A stretch of DNA of 46,987 nucleotides from Pseudomonadota bacterium (GTDB lineage Bacteria > Myxococcota_A > Bradymonadia > UBA4248). The position numbers were made by a program, and so were the translations under genes. The notes under the pieces are model-generated. The model was not told the DNA's origin. It worked only from the letters and a program-made list of their open reading frames with translations, and searched no databases. How positions within the stretch are numbered: position 1 is the first letter of the stretch; the number at the start of each line of letters is the position of its first letter. Of this stretch, positions 1-8,030 are shown piece by piece. The stretch covers positions 1 through 46,987 of the forward strand of contig JAFUEE010000050.1 in assembly GCA_017464085.1 (NCBI GenBank), in the 5' to 3' direction.

Positions 1-220
1 CGCATTCCTGCTCAGAGGTGCATTTGTTGTCGCAAGCGTCCGCAGTCTTGTCGACGCAGTGATTGTCGACGCAGTCCTGTTCGAGCGTGCACACTTCGTC
101 GCCGCATTGTTTGCGCGAATCGCTGGCAGTTCCCGCGCCGTCGTCGCCGCATGATGTCACGGCAAACGAAAGGGCAGCACAGCAGGCAAGCGCAAGCTTT
201 CGTTTTGAGATCTCGTTCAT
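1..220 (-). CDS. Cys-rich lipoprotein, 3' end outside window
   Basis: This is an N-terminal fragment of about 73 residues reading off the left edge. The start ATG at 220 follows AAAGGAG at a good distance. A Lys/Arg-rich start and hydrophobic stretch lead to a lipobox-like VTSC at about residues 22-25. The mature part is rich in Cys in C-x4/5-C spacing (DDG linker, then EVCTLEQDC, DNHCVDK, CDNKCTSEQEC), like the EGF/Stig-like surface lipoproteins common in Myxococcota. It is probably tethered to the outer membrane. Function is unknown. The rest of the gene lies outside the window, so length and full repeat number cannot be judged. Confidence 0.75.
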   Translation of the reverse strand, partial: MNEISKRKLALACCAALSFAVTSCGDDGAGTASDSRKQCGDEVCTLEQDCVDNHCVDKTADACDNKCTSEQEC

Positions 221-322
221 ATCTCGCTCCTTTGAAAAAAAGCCCGTATTGGGCAACCCTTGAAAACGCGCGATATATGAGAACTTTTTAGGTGAAAATC
301 AACTTTTGGAACTGCGTTTTTA

Positions 323-378
323 GGCAGTAGGCAGTGGTCAGTAGGCAGTGGTCAGTGGTCAGTAGGCAGTGGTCTGTT
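323..378. repeat. heptanucleotide tandem repeat, about 8 units
   Basis: Seven consecutive 7-bp units of the form G(G/T)CAGT(A/G) run from 323 to 371, followed by a decayed unit GTCTGTT. The units vary only at positions 2 and 7. No ORF with a ribosome binding site crosses it. It resembles the heptamer short tandem repeats known from cyanobacteria and other bacteria. It lies upstream of the lipoprotein gene that reads leftwards from 220. Confidence 0.8.
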
Positions 379-596
379 GGCGGTTCTCAATTTCACATTT
401 CATAAGGCTCTTGTTTCAACAGGCGTGGCTATGGCTCCCAGATGCCTGTTTCTCGGCAATCGAGCGTCGATAATTTCTCCGCATAATATAGCCTTTATCA
501 TGCGCACGATGGCCTGCTTTCTATGGCTTACTGCCTTGTATTTCATATCCACGGACGTTGAATCACAGCTTTCATATCCACGTGGGTAGAAAAGAG
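379..596. other. intergenic, no gene recognised
   Basis: Short ORFs here lack a ribosome binding site and coding character. The only structure seen is a 13-bp direct repeat TTTCATATCCACG at 541-553 and 570-582. Confidence 0.5.
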
Positions 597-621
597 CCAA
601 AAAACGCCCGTTTCCGGGCGT
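597..621 (-). terminator. Rho-independent terminator of the Cys-repeat gene
   Basis: The stem ACGCCCG/CGGGCGT (604-610 with 615-621) has a four-base loop. Read on the minus strand it is followed by a run of six T (plus-strand A at 598-603). It lies 25 bp beyond the stop of the gene at 647-1108. Confidence 0.85.
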
Positions 622-646
622 AGGATCAGAGAATCATGCGGCTGTA

Positions 647-1108
647 TCAGGCATCTTTGTTTTCTGCGTCGTCATCTTTCTTGTCGTCGCAGCAGCAGTC
701 TTTCTTGTCGTCGCAGCAGCAGTCTTTCTTGTCGTCGCAGCAGCAGTCTTTCTTGTCGTCGCAGCAGCAGTCTTTCTTGTCGTCGCAGCAGCAAGTCTCT
801 CCATCTTCGCAGCAAGCGTCATCGGAATCATCGACTTCTTCGCTGGCATAGAGCTCTTTGAGAGACTCGATGAACTTGTCGCAGCATTCGGGCAGTTCGA
901 TTTCGCCACGGCTCGTGAGTTTGTAGACTTTGCGTCCGAGGGCGCGATAGATTTCGTTTGCACGGCGATCGCGGTCAAGTTCCTGGATTTTTTCTTTTCC
1001 GCTTTCAAAAGTCTCTTTGAGGGACTCAGTCGCGGACTGGCGCAGGGAATTGGCGCTTTCGAGAAGGGAGTTGAATTTTTCCTTGAGGGTGTCTTGGATG
1101 TCTGCCAT
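647..1108 (-). CDS. small acidic protein with Cys-rich octapeptide repeat tail
   Basis: The protein is 153 aa. The start at 1108 is chosen over an upstream in-frame ATG because GGAG sits 8 bases before it. The first ~80 residues look helical and charged (MADIQDTLKEKFNSLLESA), compatible with a coiled coil, with a pair of Cys in PECCDKF. The C-terminal third holds five copies of DCCCDDKK followed by a DDDAENKDA end; the DNA is a matching 24-bp tandem repeat. There is no signal peptide. Clustered Cys with Asp and Lys suggests metal binding, but this is inference. The gene follows the 1135-2034 gene by 26 bp and ends in its own terminator, so the two may be cotranscribed. Confidence 0.75.
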   Translation of the reverse strand: MADIQDTLKEKFNSLLESANSLRQSATESLKETFESGKEKIQELDRDRRANEIYRALGRKVYKLTSRGEIELPECCDKFIESLKELYASEEVDDSDDACCEDGETCCCDDKKDCCCDDKKDCCCDDKKDCCCDDKKDCCCDDKKDDDAENKDA

Positions 1109-1134
1109 TGTGTTTTCTCCATCTGGCTCTAAGT

Positions 1135-2034
1135 TTATAATTGACATGCTATACCATGCGACCGAGCCAGTTCGTTGATCGCATTGTGATAGCGTTTGCG
1201 TCTGAACGTATTTTGAGGATCAGTTTTCTGATAAGCATTTTTGAGCATGTCGCACGCATCTGTGAAAAGTCCGTTCTGGACATATAGAACTGTGCGCGCG
1301 AAATCGTAATCATAAGGAATGACGGCGAACTGTTCAGCCTTGTTGAGTTTTTGAAGTTTTCGCTCGAAAGGCATTTGTGAGCGTTCGATCTGCCATCTGA
1401 GGAAAGCGAGCGCCTCTTCGGGCGGTTCGATGCGCGTGAGCGGGAACTGTGCGGAAGAAACGCCGTTCCAGAGATGTCTGTGTATGAGGTGGAGAAGTTT
1501 CCGCGAATTGTTCGAGAGTACGTGACTGTTGTCGAGGAGCGCTTCAGAGTCCGCAAAGCGGTAAAATGCATCGGTATCAGCTGAGAGGTGTTTGTCGATA
1601 TCTGGGTTGTCTGCAATGCATCTTTCGACGACTTTGCGCCTTGTTTCTGCATTTCCCAGATAGATGTCTGTGAGCTCGTTGAAGACGAGCTCGGAAGCCC
1701 AATAGCTTGCGCCGATAGATGTGGCGGTGATGAGATCCATGGCATTGGCGTTGAATTGCTCTGCGGCTTCATTGGCGTTTTCGGGAGAGCTGGCAGCGAG
1801 CCCTTTGTATCTGTACCAGTCGCAGGTGACCTGTTTGCCCTGATCCTGAGCAAGGATATCGATTTCGGGGCCGAACCATTCAGGATAGACGCGATCGAGC
1901 AGCGAGAGCTGAGGATCAAGCGGCTCGAATTCAAGGGGGCTTTGGGCATTCAGCGAGTCAATGACCGCCATGGCGACTGCGCCAATGACAAGCAGTATGC
2001 CGATGATGATCATGATACGTTTTGAGGTGTTCAT
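1135..2034 (-). CDS. membrane-anchored protein of unknown function
   Basis: The protein is 299 aa. After MNTSKR comes one hydrophobic segment (IMIIIGILLVIGAVAMAVI), then a soluble extracytoplasmic domain of about 270 residues that looks mostly helical, with a TPR-like look near the end (DACDMLKNAYQKTDPQN). Two Cys occur in the body and one at the penultimate position region. I do not recognise the family. No strong ribosome binding site is visible before the ATG at 2034, and a TTG two codons upstream is an alternative start. It lies 26 bp before the Cys-repeat gene on the same strand. Confidence 0.65.
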   Translation of the reverse strand: MNTSKRIMIIIGILLVIGAVAMAVIDSLNAQSPLEFEPLDPQLSLLDRVYPEWFGPEIDILAQDQGKQVTCDWYRYKGLAASSPENANEAAEQFNANAMDLITATSIGASYWASELVFNELTDIYLGNAETRRKVVERCIADNPDIDKHLSADTDAFYRFADSEALLDNSHVLSNNSRKLLHLIHRHLWNGVSSAQFPLTRIEPPEEALAFLRWQIERSQMPFERKLQKLNKAEQFAVIPYDYDFARTVLYVQNGLFTDACDMLKNAYQKTDPQNTFRRKRYHNAINELARSHGIACQL

Positions 2035-2078
2035 AAGCAATGCCGGATCGTTATACGAAAGGAGAGCACGCGGCTACA

Positions 2079-3029
2079 CTAACTCAATTGCTTGCAGCGC
2101 GCAACGGCTTGTTTGACCGCATCTGATTGTTTTGCGTGCGGTGCGTAAGAGAGCGCGTCCTGATATTTTCCGAGGTTCGTGTTGGCGATTGTGAGGAATT
2201 CGTATGCGCGCATGAGCTGGTCTTCGGAAATGGCGAGTTTTTTCATCTGGTGTCCGCAACGCTCGAGTGATTTCCAGTCGTGATTCCGCGCGGCGATAAG
2301 GCCTTTTTCATAAATGCCCTCAGCCTGCACGAGGCGCTGGTCAGATGATGCGCTGGCGCCTTTGTCTTTTTTGAAAAGCGCGACGAAATAGCTGCCGTTG
2401 ATGAGCAGGAGATATCCGCCGATGATGATCATGAAAGTATTTTGTCCGATGATGGCCCAGATGAGCACGGCTGCGGAGAAGAGCGCGCCGATGACGATGG
2501 CAGTGGCTTCGGCTTTGTTCGGGCTGAGGAACTTACGGAGCAGGAAGTCGAGAACTTTGCTTCCGTCCATGGGCTTGATGGGCAGTAAGTTGAAGATGCC
2601 CCAGACGAGGCTCACGATCATCACGCTGTCGAGAAAAGCCCAGAGAGGCGGTACATAGTTGAAGATGAAGCCGATGCCTGATGTGATGAGCAGGAGTTTG
2701 GTGCCGAGAAGTACGCCGCCGATGACGAGGTTGGTGAGCGGTCCCGCGAGCGTGATCAGAAAATCCTGTTTCGCGGTCTTTGCCGAGCGGTCCATTGTCG
2801 TCACGCCGCCCATTGCGTGCAGCATGATTTCAGGCATGAGACCGAATTTCTGAGCTGTCAGGGCATGACCGAATTCATGGCTGAGCACGCCGAAGATGAT
2901 CGCCATGCCAAAGAGGATCATGTTGAGCACGCTGCCATTGCCGAGGCTGAGAATGACGACGAGGATGAGGAAAAAAGGGGAGCCGGAGACCGGGATATTT
3001 TTTAATGTGAAGAGGTGAATGGGGGTCAT
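2079..3029 (-). CDS. site-2-type (M50 family) intramembrane metalloprotease
   Basis: The protein is 316 aa with an AGAGG ribosome binding site before the ATG. The zinc motif HEFGH lies at about residue 50 inside a transmembrane helix, preceded by hydrophobic helices. LAGPLTN and the distal LLPIKPMDG, which supplies the third zinc ligand (Asp), follow as in the S2P/SpoIVFB-like branch. About four to six membrane segments fill residues 10-215. The last ~100 residues are soluble, helical and TPR-like. Family members cut membrane-bound anti-sigma factors or signal peptides. No anti-sigma gene is adjacent, so the substrate is unknown. The rplI terminator separates it from the ribosomal genes. Confidence 0.85.
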   Translation of the reverse strand: MTPIHLFTLKNIPVSGSPFFLILVVILSLGNGSVLNMILFGMAIIFGVLSHEFGHALTAQKFGLMPEIMLHAMGGVTTMDRSAKTAKQDFLITLAGPLTNLVIGGVLLGTKLLLITSGIGFIFNYVPPLWAFLDSVMIVSLVWGIFNLLPIKPMDGSKVLDFLLRKFLSPNKAEATAIVIGALFSAAVLIWAIIGQNTFMIIIGGYLLLINGSYFVALFKKDKGASASSDQRLVQAEGIYEKGLIAARNHDWKSLERCGHQMKKLAISEDQLMRAYEFLTIANTNLGKYQDALSYAPHAKQSDAVKQAVARCKQLS

Positions 3030-3045
3030 GATAGCCTCTGTCAGG

Positions 3046-3080
3046 TAAAAAAAAAGGCGTTCGGACTGGCCGAGCGCCTT
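3046..3080 (-). terminator. terminator after rplI
   Basis: An 11-bp stem (3054-3064 with 3070-3080, one G-T pair) has loop ACTGG. On the minus strand it is followed by a run of T (A-run at 3047-3055). It sits 24 bp past the rplI stop. Confidence 0.85.
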
Positions 3081-3103
3081 TTATAACGTGAAATTTTTAC
3101 AGA

Positions 3104-3550
3104 TTATTCTGCAATCACGGTGACTTTGACGGTTGCAATGACATCGTGGACGAGCTTGATTTCGACATTGTGCTCCCCGAGCTCACGGATAGGCTGAGCG
3201 AGGTCGATTTTGCGCTTGTCGATTTCAACGCCGAGTTTCGCGAGTTCTTCGGCGATGTCGCGGTTGGTGACGGAACCATGGATGCGAGTTTCGTCTTTGA
3301 CGGCGGCGCGGACGAGCTTGACTTCCATGCCGTTGACTTTCGCCTGGAGCTCAAGAGCTTCGTTGTGGAGCTTGGCTTTCTTGTGCTCGATCATGGCTTT
3401 CTGATGGGCAAAAGCCTTGGCGCGGTCTTCCGTTGCGAGTTCCGCAAGACCCTGGGGAATGAGATAGTTGCGGCCGTAACCGTCAGCAACCTTAACGATA
3501 TCACCCATGTTACCGACGTGAGCCACGTCTTCTTTAAGAATTACGCGCAT
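3104..3550 (-). CDS. rplI: 50S ribosomal protein L9
   Basis: At 148 aa it has the normal length for bL9. The start MRVILKEDVAHVGNMGD and the following VKVADGYGRNYLIPQGLA are the conserved N-terminal rRNA-binding domain, joined by the long helix (residues ~45-75) to the C-terminal domain with GSVTNRDIAEEL. It binds 23S rRNA in the large subunit. It lies 11 bp after rpsF, without the rpsR gene that usually stands between them. Confidence 0.97.
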   Translation of the reverse strand: MRVILKEDVAHVGNMGDIVKVADGYGRNYLIPQGLAELATEDRAKAFAHQKAMIEHKKAKLHNEALELQAKVNGMEVKLVRAAVKDETRIHGSVTNRDIAEELAKLGVEIDKRKIDLAQPIRELGEHNVEIKLVHDVIATVKVTVIAE

Positions 3551-3561
3551 TGGAAATCCTC

Positions 3562-4005
3562 CTATTCGTCGTCAACGAGTTCATCAAGGTCTTCATCATC
3601 GATATCGACACTGCTGTAGTCGGCAGAATCTTTCGGCGCGCAGCTGCCTTCGTTGACGGCTTCTGCTTTGCGTTTTTCGACATCGACATCATCGCCGAGC
3701 TTGACGGTCATATACTTGATGACCGGCTCAAGGATGCGAAGGTTGCGCTCGATTTCGGCGACCATATCATTGTAGCCGAGATAACGGATATAGAAATAGA
3801 TGCCGTATGCGCTCTTCTGGATTTTATAGGCAAGCTTGCGTTTGCCCCACTCTTCCTGCATCAGGATGTGGCCATCGAGTTTTTCGATGATGTTGCTCAT
3901 ACGGGTGAGGACCTTATTGCGGTCTTCGTCGAGCACGTCCGAACGAAGAATGAATACGGTCTCGTACTCTCTTACAGTTTTGGGATGATTTACAAGATAA
4001 GCCAT
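3562..4005 (-). CDS. rpsF: 30S ribosomal protein S6
   Basis: The protein is 147 aa. The start at 4005 has GGGAG seven bases upstream; an in-frame extension further upstream has no such signal. REYETVFILRSDV, the central EEWGKRKLAYKIQK and YFYIRYLG are typical of bS6. The C-terminal ~40 residues form an acidic extension ending DDEDLDELVDDE, longer than in most S6 but with parallels in other phyla. S6 pairs with S18 on the small subunit. The S18 gene (rpsR) is not in this operon, although rplI follows 11 bp downstream. Confidence 0.96.
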   Translation of the reverse strand: MAYLVNHPKTVREYETVFILRSDVLDEDRNKVLTRMSNIIEKLDGHILMQEEWGKRKLAYKIQKSAYGIYFYIRYLGYNDMVAEIERNLRILEPVIKYMTVKLGDDVDVEKRKAEAVNEGSCAPKDSADYSSVDIDDEDLDELVDDE

Positions 4006-4019
4006 AATGCTCTCCCTAT

Positions 4020-4064
4020 GGAACCAATTCGGCTTCCCGGTGTGCTCAGATCCACCCGGATCTG
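4020..4064 (-). promoter_or_regulatory. rpsF leader with two stem-loops
   Basis: In the rpsF 5' leader the stem CAGATCC/GGATCTG (4047-4053 with 4058-4064) is perfect. A second hairpin GGAACC/GGCTTCC (4020-4025 with 4031-4037) has one bulged C and ends 14 bases before the start codon. Many bacteria have an S6:S18-binding leader here. The position fits, but I cannot verify the consensus by eye. It could also be incidental. Confidence 0.35.
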
Positions 4065-4066
4065 TC

Positions 4067-4692
4067 CTGGAAGCAAGGAGCGCGCGGCTTATACACAGGT
4101 GCGATGGCGAGTGCAAGCGGTTTTTACACTTATAAAAATTTATCCATAACTTAAATGTTATTATTGATGTTATCAAACATGTCACTTTTGTATCCTGTCG
4201 GATGAATATCATTATATGATATAGTGTTTGAGTGAGTGGGCCTTGTCTGTCGTGCGTGCGCGGATGTTTTTATGTGAGGATGCGCCGCTATCGGCAAAGC
4301 CGATACGCGGCGCGTGTGCCCGGCTGTTTGCAAGCGCATGCGCCCTTGCAAATACGCCGGGCAAGACCTTCATCTTGTGCGCGCGGCGTTGAGCAGGCGT
4401 GCCACTCGTTTGGTGAGCCGGAACTCCCCGAAGCTTGAGCGCGCGGCGTCGTGGCATACAGGAATGGCGCGTGCTTTATGCTGAGGCCTGCGGCAAGAAT
4501 TATGTGTGACGGCTTCAGTGCGCTTGGGGTTGGGATTCGTTCTGACTGCGCAAGCCTGAAGCAAGCACTGAAAAAATTTGATTTTTTTGAGATAGTTTCC
4601 GGCCGATTGGCATATATTATTGAATGCATGCCTGAGCAGGCGTGCTGATTTGTGCCGTTGCAAATAGGAAGGACACACACAGGAAGAGAAAG
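4067..4692. other. intergenic region between rpsF and recD2, no gene
   Basis: The left part (about 4130-4240) is strongly AT-rich and probably holds divergent promoters, but no convincing -35/-10 pair could be fixed. The right part holds two palindromic repeats, entered separately, and GC-rich sequence without a credible ORF. Confidence 0.5.
4282..4362. repeat. two copies of the two-tier palindromic repeat
   Basis: Copy 1 (4282-4313) has outer stem GCGCCGC/GCGGCGC, inner stem TATCGGC/GCCGATA and loop AAA, with a single bulged C. Copy 2 (4318-4362) has outer stem GCCCGGC/GCCGGGC and inner stem TTTGCAAG/CTTGCAAA. The design is the same as in elements at 13.9, 15.3, 32.6, 39.0, 42.8 and 45.3 kb, while the stem sequences differ. 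Confidence 0.8.
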
Positions 4693-6918
4693 ATGGCGGA
4701 AGTGACCTTGCCCTCATTCGAGCGAAAACCAGGGGAGCATGCGCAGACGACAGCGCGCATCACGCGCGTGCGGTATGTCAATCCCGATAATTCCTATGCG
4801 ATTCTGGATGCAGTAACACGCCGGCGCATCGAGTTCACAATGGTGGGGACGCTGGCGGCGTTCAAGGTGGACGATGAGGTGCGCGTCAAGGGCGTGTGGG
4901 TGGAATCTAAATACGGCATCCAGCTCAAGGTCGAATCATGCGAGGTCGCGATGCCGACATCGAGCGTCGGCCTGGCTCGTTTTCTCTCATCGCAGCTTAC
5001 GGGGATCGGCCTTCGGATGGCCGAGCGGATCATCCAGAAATTCGGTGCTGAAACCGTTGATGTGCTCGACAACGCGCCGGAGCGGCTGCTCGAGGTGCAG
5101 GGCATATCTAAAAAAAAGCTGGAGACGATACAGGCAGAGTGGCGCGAGAAGCAGGGAAACCGCCAGCTTTTTGTCTATCTTCAGGGGCACGGGCTCTCTT
5201 ATGACTTGTCGGCACGACTGATCGGCATTTATGGCCAGAAGCTCATACCTGTCCTGACACAGCAGCCGTATCTGCTGTCCAAGGAGGTTAACGGTATCGG
5301 GTTCAAGCGCGCCGACCAGATTGCTTCTCAGATGGGCATTGCGCCAGATGCCCCGATGCGCATCGAGGCGGGGATAGATTATGCGCTTTATGATGCGGAG
5401 TGCAACGAGGGTCACTGTTATCTGCCGCTTCCTGTGCTAGTGGATGCGGCCGCGCGGCTGCTTCAGGTGGATGCGTCAGTCGTCGCGTCGCATGTGAACG
5501 GCCTGATCGCGCGCAAGTCCATACGGACGGACAGGGACGAGCATGGGGAGACGCTTGTTTACAGGGCATTCATGTGGAACCTCGAGAATGCGGTCGCGCA
5601 TGAGATCGTCCGTCTGGTGCGTTCCGGGAAGCATGGGGATCCGGATGAGGCGGACCTGCGCGATTTGCGATGCGCGGAGACCAGGCTTGGGATCGAGCTT
5701 GCGGACTCGCAGAGGCAGGCCGTGCTGACGGGCCTGAGCGAGAAGTTCATGGTGATCACCGGCGGGCCTGGCACCGGAAAGACGACGCTTGTCAAGGTGT
5801 TCGTCGAGATCGCATGTGGGCGCGAGGTGCCTGTTTTCCTTGCTGCGCCGACAGGGCGCGCGGCCAAGCGTATGAACGAGACGACAGGGCATGAGGCCAA
5901 GACGATACACAGGCTTCTGGAGTATGCGTATATGGACGATTCGCACGGATCTTTCCAGCGCGACCAGGACAATCCGCTCCCGGCCGGGGTGTATATCATC
6001 GACGAGGCGTCCATGATCGATCTTGCGCTGATGCGGTCTCTGCTCAAGGCGATCCCGGATACGGCGCGCGTGATTTTCGTCGGCGATGTCGACCAGCTTC
6101 CGAGCGTCGGCTCTGGGATGGTGCTTCGCGACATGATCCAGTCGAACTGCGTGCCCGTGATACGGCTCAGGACGGTCTTCAGGCAGGCTGAACAGAGCAT
6201 GATCGTGCAGAACGCGCACAGGATCAATGCGGGGATCTATCCGCTCGTGCCCACGCAGGCTCAGATGGCCGATCCGAAGTGCGAGTTCTATCTGTTCAGC
6301 GCGGCGACGCCCGAGCATGCCGAACACCTGATCGAGCAGCTCGTGTGCGACAAGCTTCCGAAGCGATTCGGGCTCGATCCGATGAACGAGATACAGGTGC
6401 TCTGCCCGATGCGCGGGAATGCCGGCGGTGTGGAGCATCTCAACCAGATTTTGCAGGCACGGCTCAATCCGGACGGGATACCGCTGGACAGGGGCTTTCA
6501 GGGGTTCAGGATTGGCGACAGGGTGATGCAGCTCAGGAACGATTACGAGAACGACGTGTATAATGGCGATATCGGGAAGATCGTGCAGACAGTCGGCAAC
6601 AAGACGATCGTTGATTTTGACGGCCGCGTCGTCGAGGTGAAGCATCAGAATCTCGAAAATCTGGCGCTCGCGTATGCGTGCACGGTGCACAAGTCGCAGG
6701 GCAGCGAGTATCCGGCGGTGATCTGCGCGTTCCTTCGCAGCCAGAGCTTCATGCTTCAGAGGAATCTGATTTACACGGCGCTGACGCGCGCACGTCGTGT
6801 CGCGGTGTTCATCACCGACCAGTACACGCTCAGCGCGGTGATCGGGAACAACCGCCCGTCGTCCAGATATACGCGTCTTTCGGAGCGGATCATGGCCTTT
6901 CTGAGTGCGGATGCGTGA
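4693..6918 (+). CDS. recD2: RecD2-type ATP-dependent DNA helicase
   Basis: The protein is 741 aa, close to the family norm. The ATG at 4693 follows AGGAAGAG; an in-frame upstream start lacks this. Domain order: N-terminal OB-like segment (residues 1-80), helix-hairpin-helix repeats (~95-240), and RecA-like domain 1 with P-loop GGPGTGKTTLVK (~355) and Walker B IIDEASMID. Domain 2 follows, with late helicase motifs (FRIGDRVMQ, VHKSQGSEYP, IYTALTRARR). RecD2 enzymes unwind DNA 5'-3' and act in repair without RecBC. No recB or recC is present here. It seems to be a single-gene unit, with a palindromic repeat downstream. Confidence 0.95.
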   Translation: MAEVTLPSFERKPGEHAQTTARITRVRYVNPDNSYAILDAVTRRRIEFTMVGTLAAFKVDDEVRVKGVWVESKYGIQLKVESCEVAMPTSSVGLARFLSSQLTGIGLRMAERIIQKFGAETVDVLDNAPERLLEVQGISKKKLETIQAEWREKQGNRQLFVYLQGHGLSYDLSARLIGIYGQKLIPVLTQQPYLLSKEVNGIGFKRADQIASQMGIAPDAPMRIEAGIDYALYDAECNEGHCYLPLPVLVDAAARLLQVDASVVASHVNGLIARKSIRTDRDEHGETLVYRAFMWNLENAVAHEIVRLVRSGKHGDPDEADLRDLRCAETRLGIELADSQRQAVLTGLSEKFMVITGGPGTGKTTLVKVFVEIACGREVPVFLAAPTGRAAKRMNETTGHEAKTIHRLLEYAYMDDSHGSFQRDQDNPLPAGVYIIDEASMIDLALMRSLLKAIPDTARVIFVGDVDQLPSVGSGMVLRDMIQSNCVPVIRLRTVFRQAEQSMIVQNAHRINAGIYPLVPTQAQMADPKCEFYLFSAATPEHAEHLIEQLVCDKLPKRFGLDPMNEIQVLCPMRGNAGGVEHLNQILQARLNPDGIPLDRGFQGFRIGDRVMQLRNDYENDVYNGDIGKIVQTVGNKTIVDFDGRVVEVKHQNLENLALAYACTVHKSQGSEYPAVICAFLRSQSFMLQRNLIYTALTRARRVAVFITDQYTLSAVIGNNRPSSRYTRLSERIMAFLSADA

Positions 6919-6990
6919 GCGGGCGTGCAAAAAGGTGGACTTTTGCTTTCAGAGGGCGATTTTATGCTATATCATGGTCGCATGCGGATG

Positions 6991-7029
6991 GCGCGCGGCG
7001 TATCCGGCGCAGCCCGGATAGCCGTCGCG
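6991..7029. repeat. two-tier palindromic repeat, one copy
   Basis: The inner stem is TATCCGG/CCGGATA (7001-7007 with 7014-7020) and the outer stem is a less perfect GCGGC/GCCGTCGC. It lies 70 bp after the recD2 stop and upstream of the lipoprotein gene. Confidence 0.6.
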
Positions 7030-7089
7030 AGTGCCGCCGTATTGCGCGAGCAATAGGCGGTTTTTAATAAAAAAATGGAGGGTGTTGAG

Positions 7090-7878
7090 ATGAAGAAGCA
7101 GCTGTTTTGGCTGGTGATTGGCCTATTTCTGATGGTGGCGGTGGCCGGGTGCGGCCCGTCTCTCAAGGAATATGTCGGGATGTCGAGCAACTATTACAGC
7201 AAGGTGACAGCCAAGAGCGCAGTGGCTGTTGACATCGGATCGACGGACACGGCGGCTTCGCATTCCGGCGGCGTGTTCGGGATGATCGGCACGGCGGTCA
7301 ACATCGCGGCGGATGTGAGCGCGATGGCGATCAGCAGCGAGCAGGAGGCGCGTCTGCATCAGCTCGTGGATCCTGCGGTGGTCGGCGGGCTTGTTTCGGA
7401 CGGGTTCAATGATGCGTTTGCGGACGAGACGCATCTCGAGGTGGCGCCCGACAGCGCGACGCCTGACCTCCGCATCCGCCTGACCGTGCGCCGTTACGGG
7501 CTGTGGGCTGATTCGCTGCTCTCTCCAATGAATTTCTTTGTGGAGGCGCAGATTTCGGTCATCTATACGCCGGAGATGAAAGAGATTTATTCGAGCGGCG
7601 TCTCGCTGATGCGCGAGGTGTCGAACGCTTTTTCTGATGTCGCGAATGCTGTTGATGCCGGCGTGACGGGGGGCGTGAACGCGTCTGTGCCGAATGTCCG
7701 GCGCACGCGCAACGCGCTGGCGGCAGTCAACGACACGGGACGGCTCGTGAGTGGCGCGGCGAACCTGACGGCATTCTTCGAGCTTACCGACGAGGAGATC
7801 AGGGCGGTATTCGAATATATGGCGTATGACACGGGCGTGCTGATTTCCGAGAAGCTGACGCGCGCGATCTATCGCTGA
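7090..7878 (+). CDS. lipoprotein of unknown function
   Basis: The protein is 262 aa. The ATG at 7090 is preferred over 7075 because GGAGGG lies 7 bases before it and inside the longer version. MKKQLFWLVIGLFLMVAVAGC is a textbook lipoprotein signal with lipobox VAGC. The mature protein is Ala/Val-rich, with a Gly/Ala-rich stretch at ~65-90 that could be a hairpin or amphipathic segment, followed by a mixed alpha/beta domain (LRIRLTVRRYGLWADS). I do not recognise the family. It is flanked by a terminator downstream and looks monocistronic. Confidence 0.75.
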   Translation: MKKQLFWLVIGLFLMVAVAGCGPSLKEYVGMSSNYYSKVTAKSAVAVDIGSTDTAASHSGGVFGMIGTAVNIAADVSAMAISSEQEARLHQLVDPAVVGGLVSDGFNDAFADETHLEVAPDSATPDLRIRLTVRRYGLWADSLLSPMNFFVEAQISVIYTPEMKEIYSSGVSLMREVSNAFSDVANAVDAGVTGGVNASVPNVRRTRNALAAVNDTGRLVSGAANLTAFFELTDEEIRAVFEYMAYDTGVLISEKLTRAIYR

Positions 7879-7896
7879 GTGATGTCTGATGCGGCA

Positions 7897-7938
7897 GGTG
7901 CGGGCCTGCGGGGATGAGCGGTGCCCGCATTGTTTTTT
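7897..7938 (+). terminator. terminator after the 7090 lipoprotein gene
   Basis: The stem TGCGGGC/GCCCGCA (7897-7903 with 7923-7929) is followed by TTGTTTTTT. It lies 19 bp past the stop codon. Confidence 0.75.
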
Positions 7939-7958
7939 CATGCTGTTTCAATGAATGA

Positions 7959-7988
7959 TTGCCAAAGATGCATAACAAGGGGTAAAGT
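7959..7988 (+). promoter_or_regulatory. candidate sigma70 promoter of the Ser/Thr kinase gene
   Basis: TTGCCA at 7959-7964 and TAAAGT at 7983-7988 are separated by 18 bp, just after the preceding terminator and about 42 bp before the GTG start. The match is moderate. Confidence 0.4.
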
Positions 7989-8030
7989 GGCGAGGCATGT
8001 TTGTTTGTGCCTCAGACGAAAGGAAAGCCC

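Noticed and set aside
634..1122. Overlapping minus-strand ORF of 162 aa rich in TTRKTAAA repeats.
   Set aside because: It is the out-of-frame reading of the Cys-repeat gene. Only the other frame has a ribosome binding site (GGAG) and balanced composition.
5476..6930. 484-aa minus-strand ORF opposite recD2.
   Set aside because: It is a high-GC antisense shadow of a clear helicase gene, with His/Arg-rich composition and no motifs.
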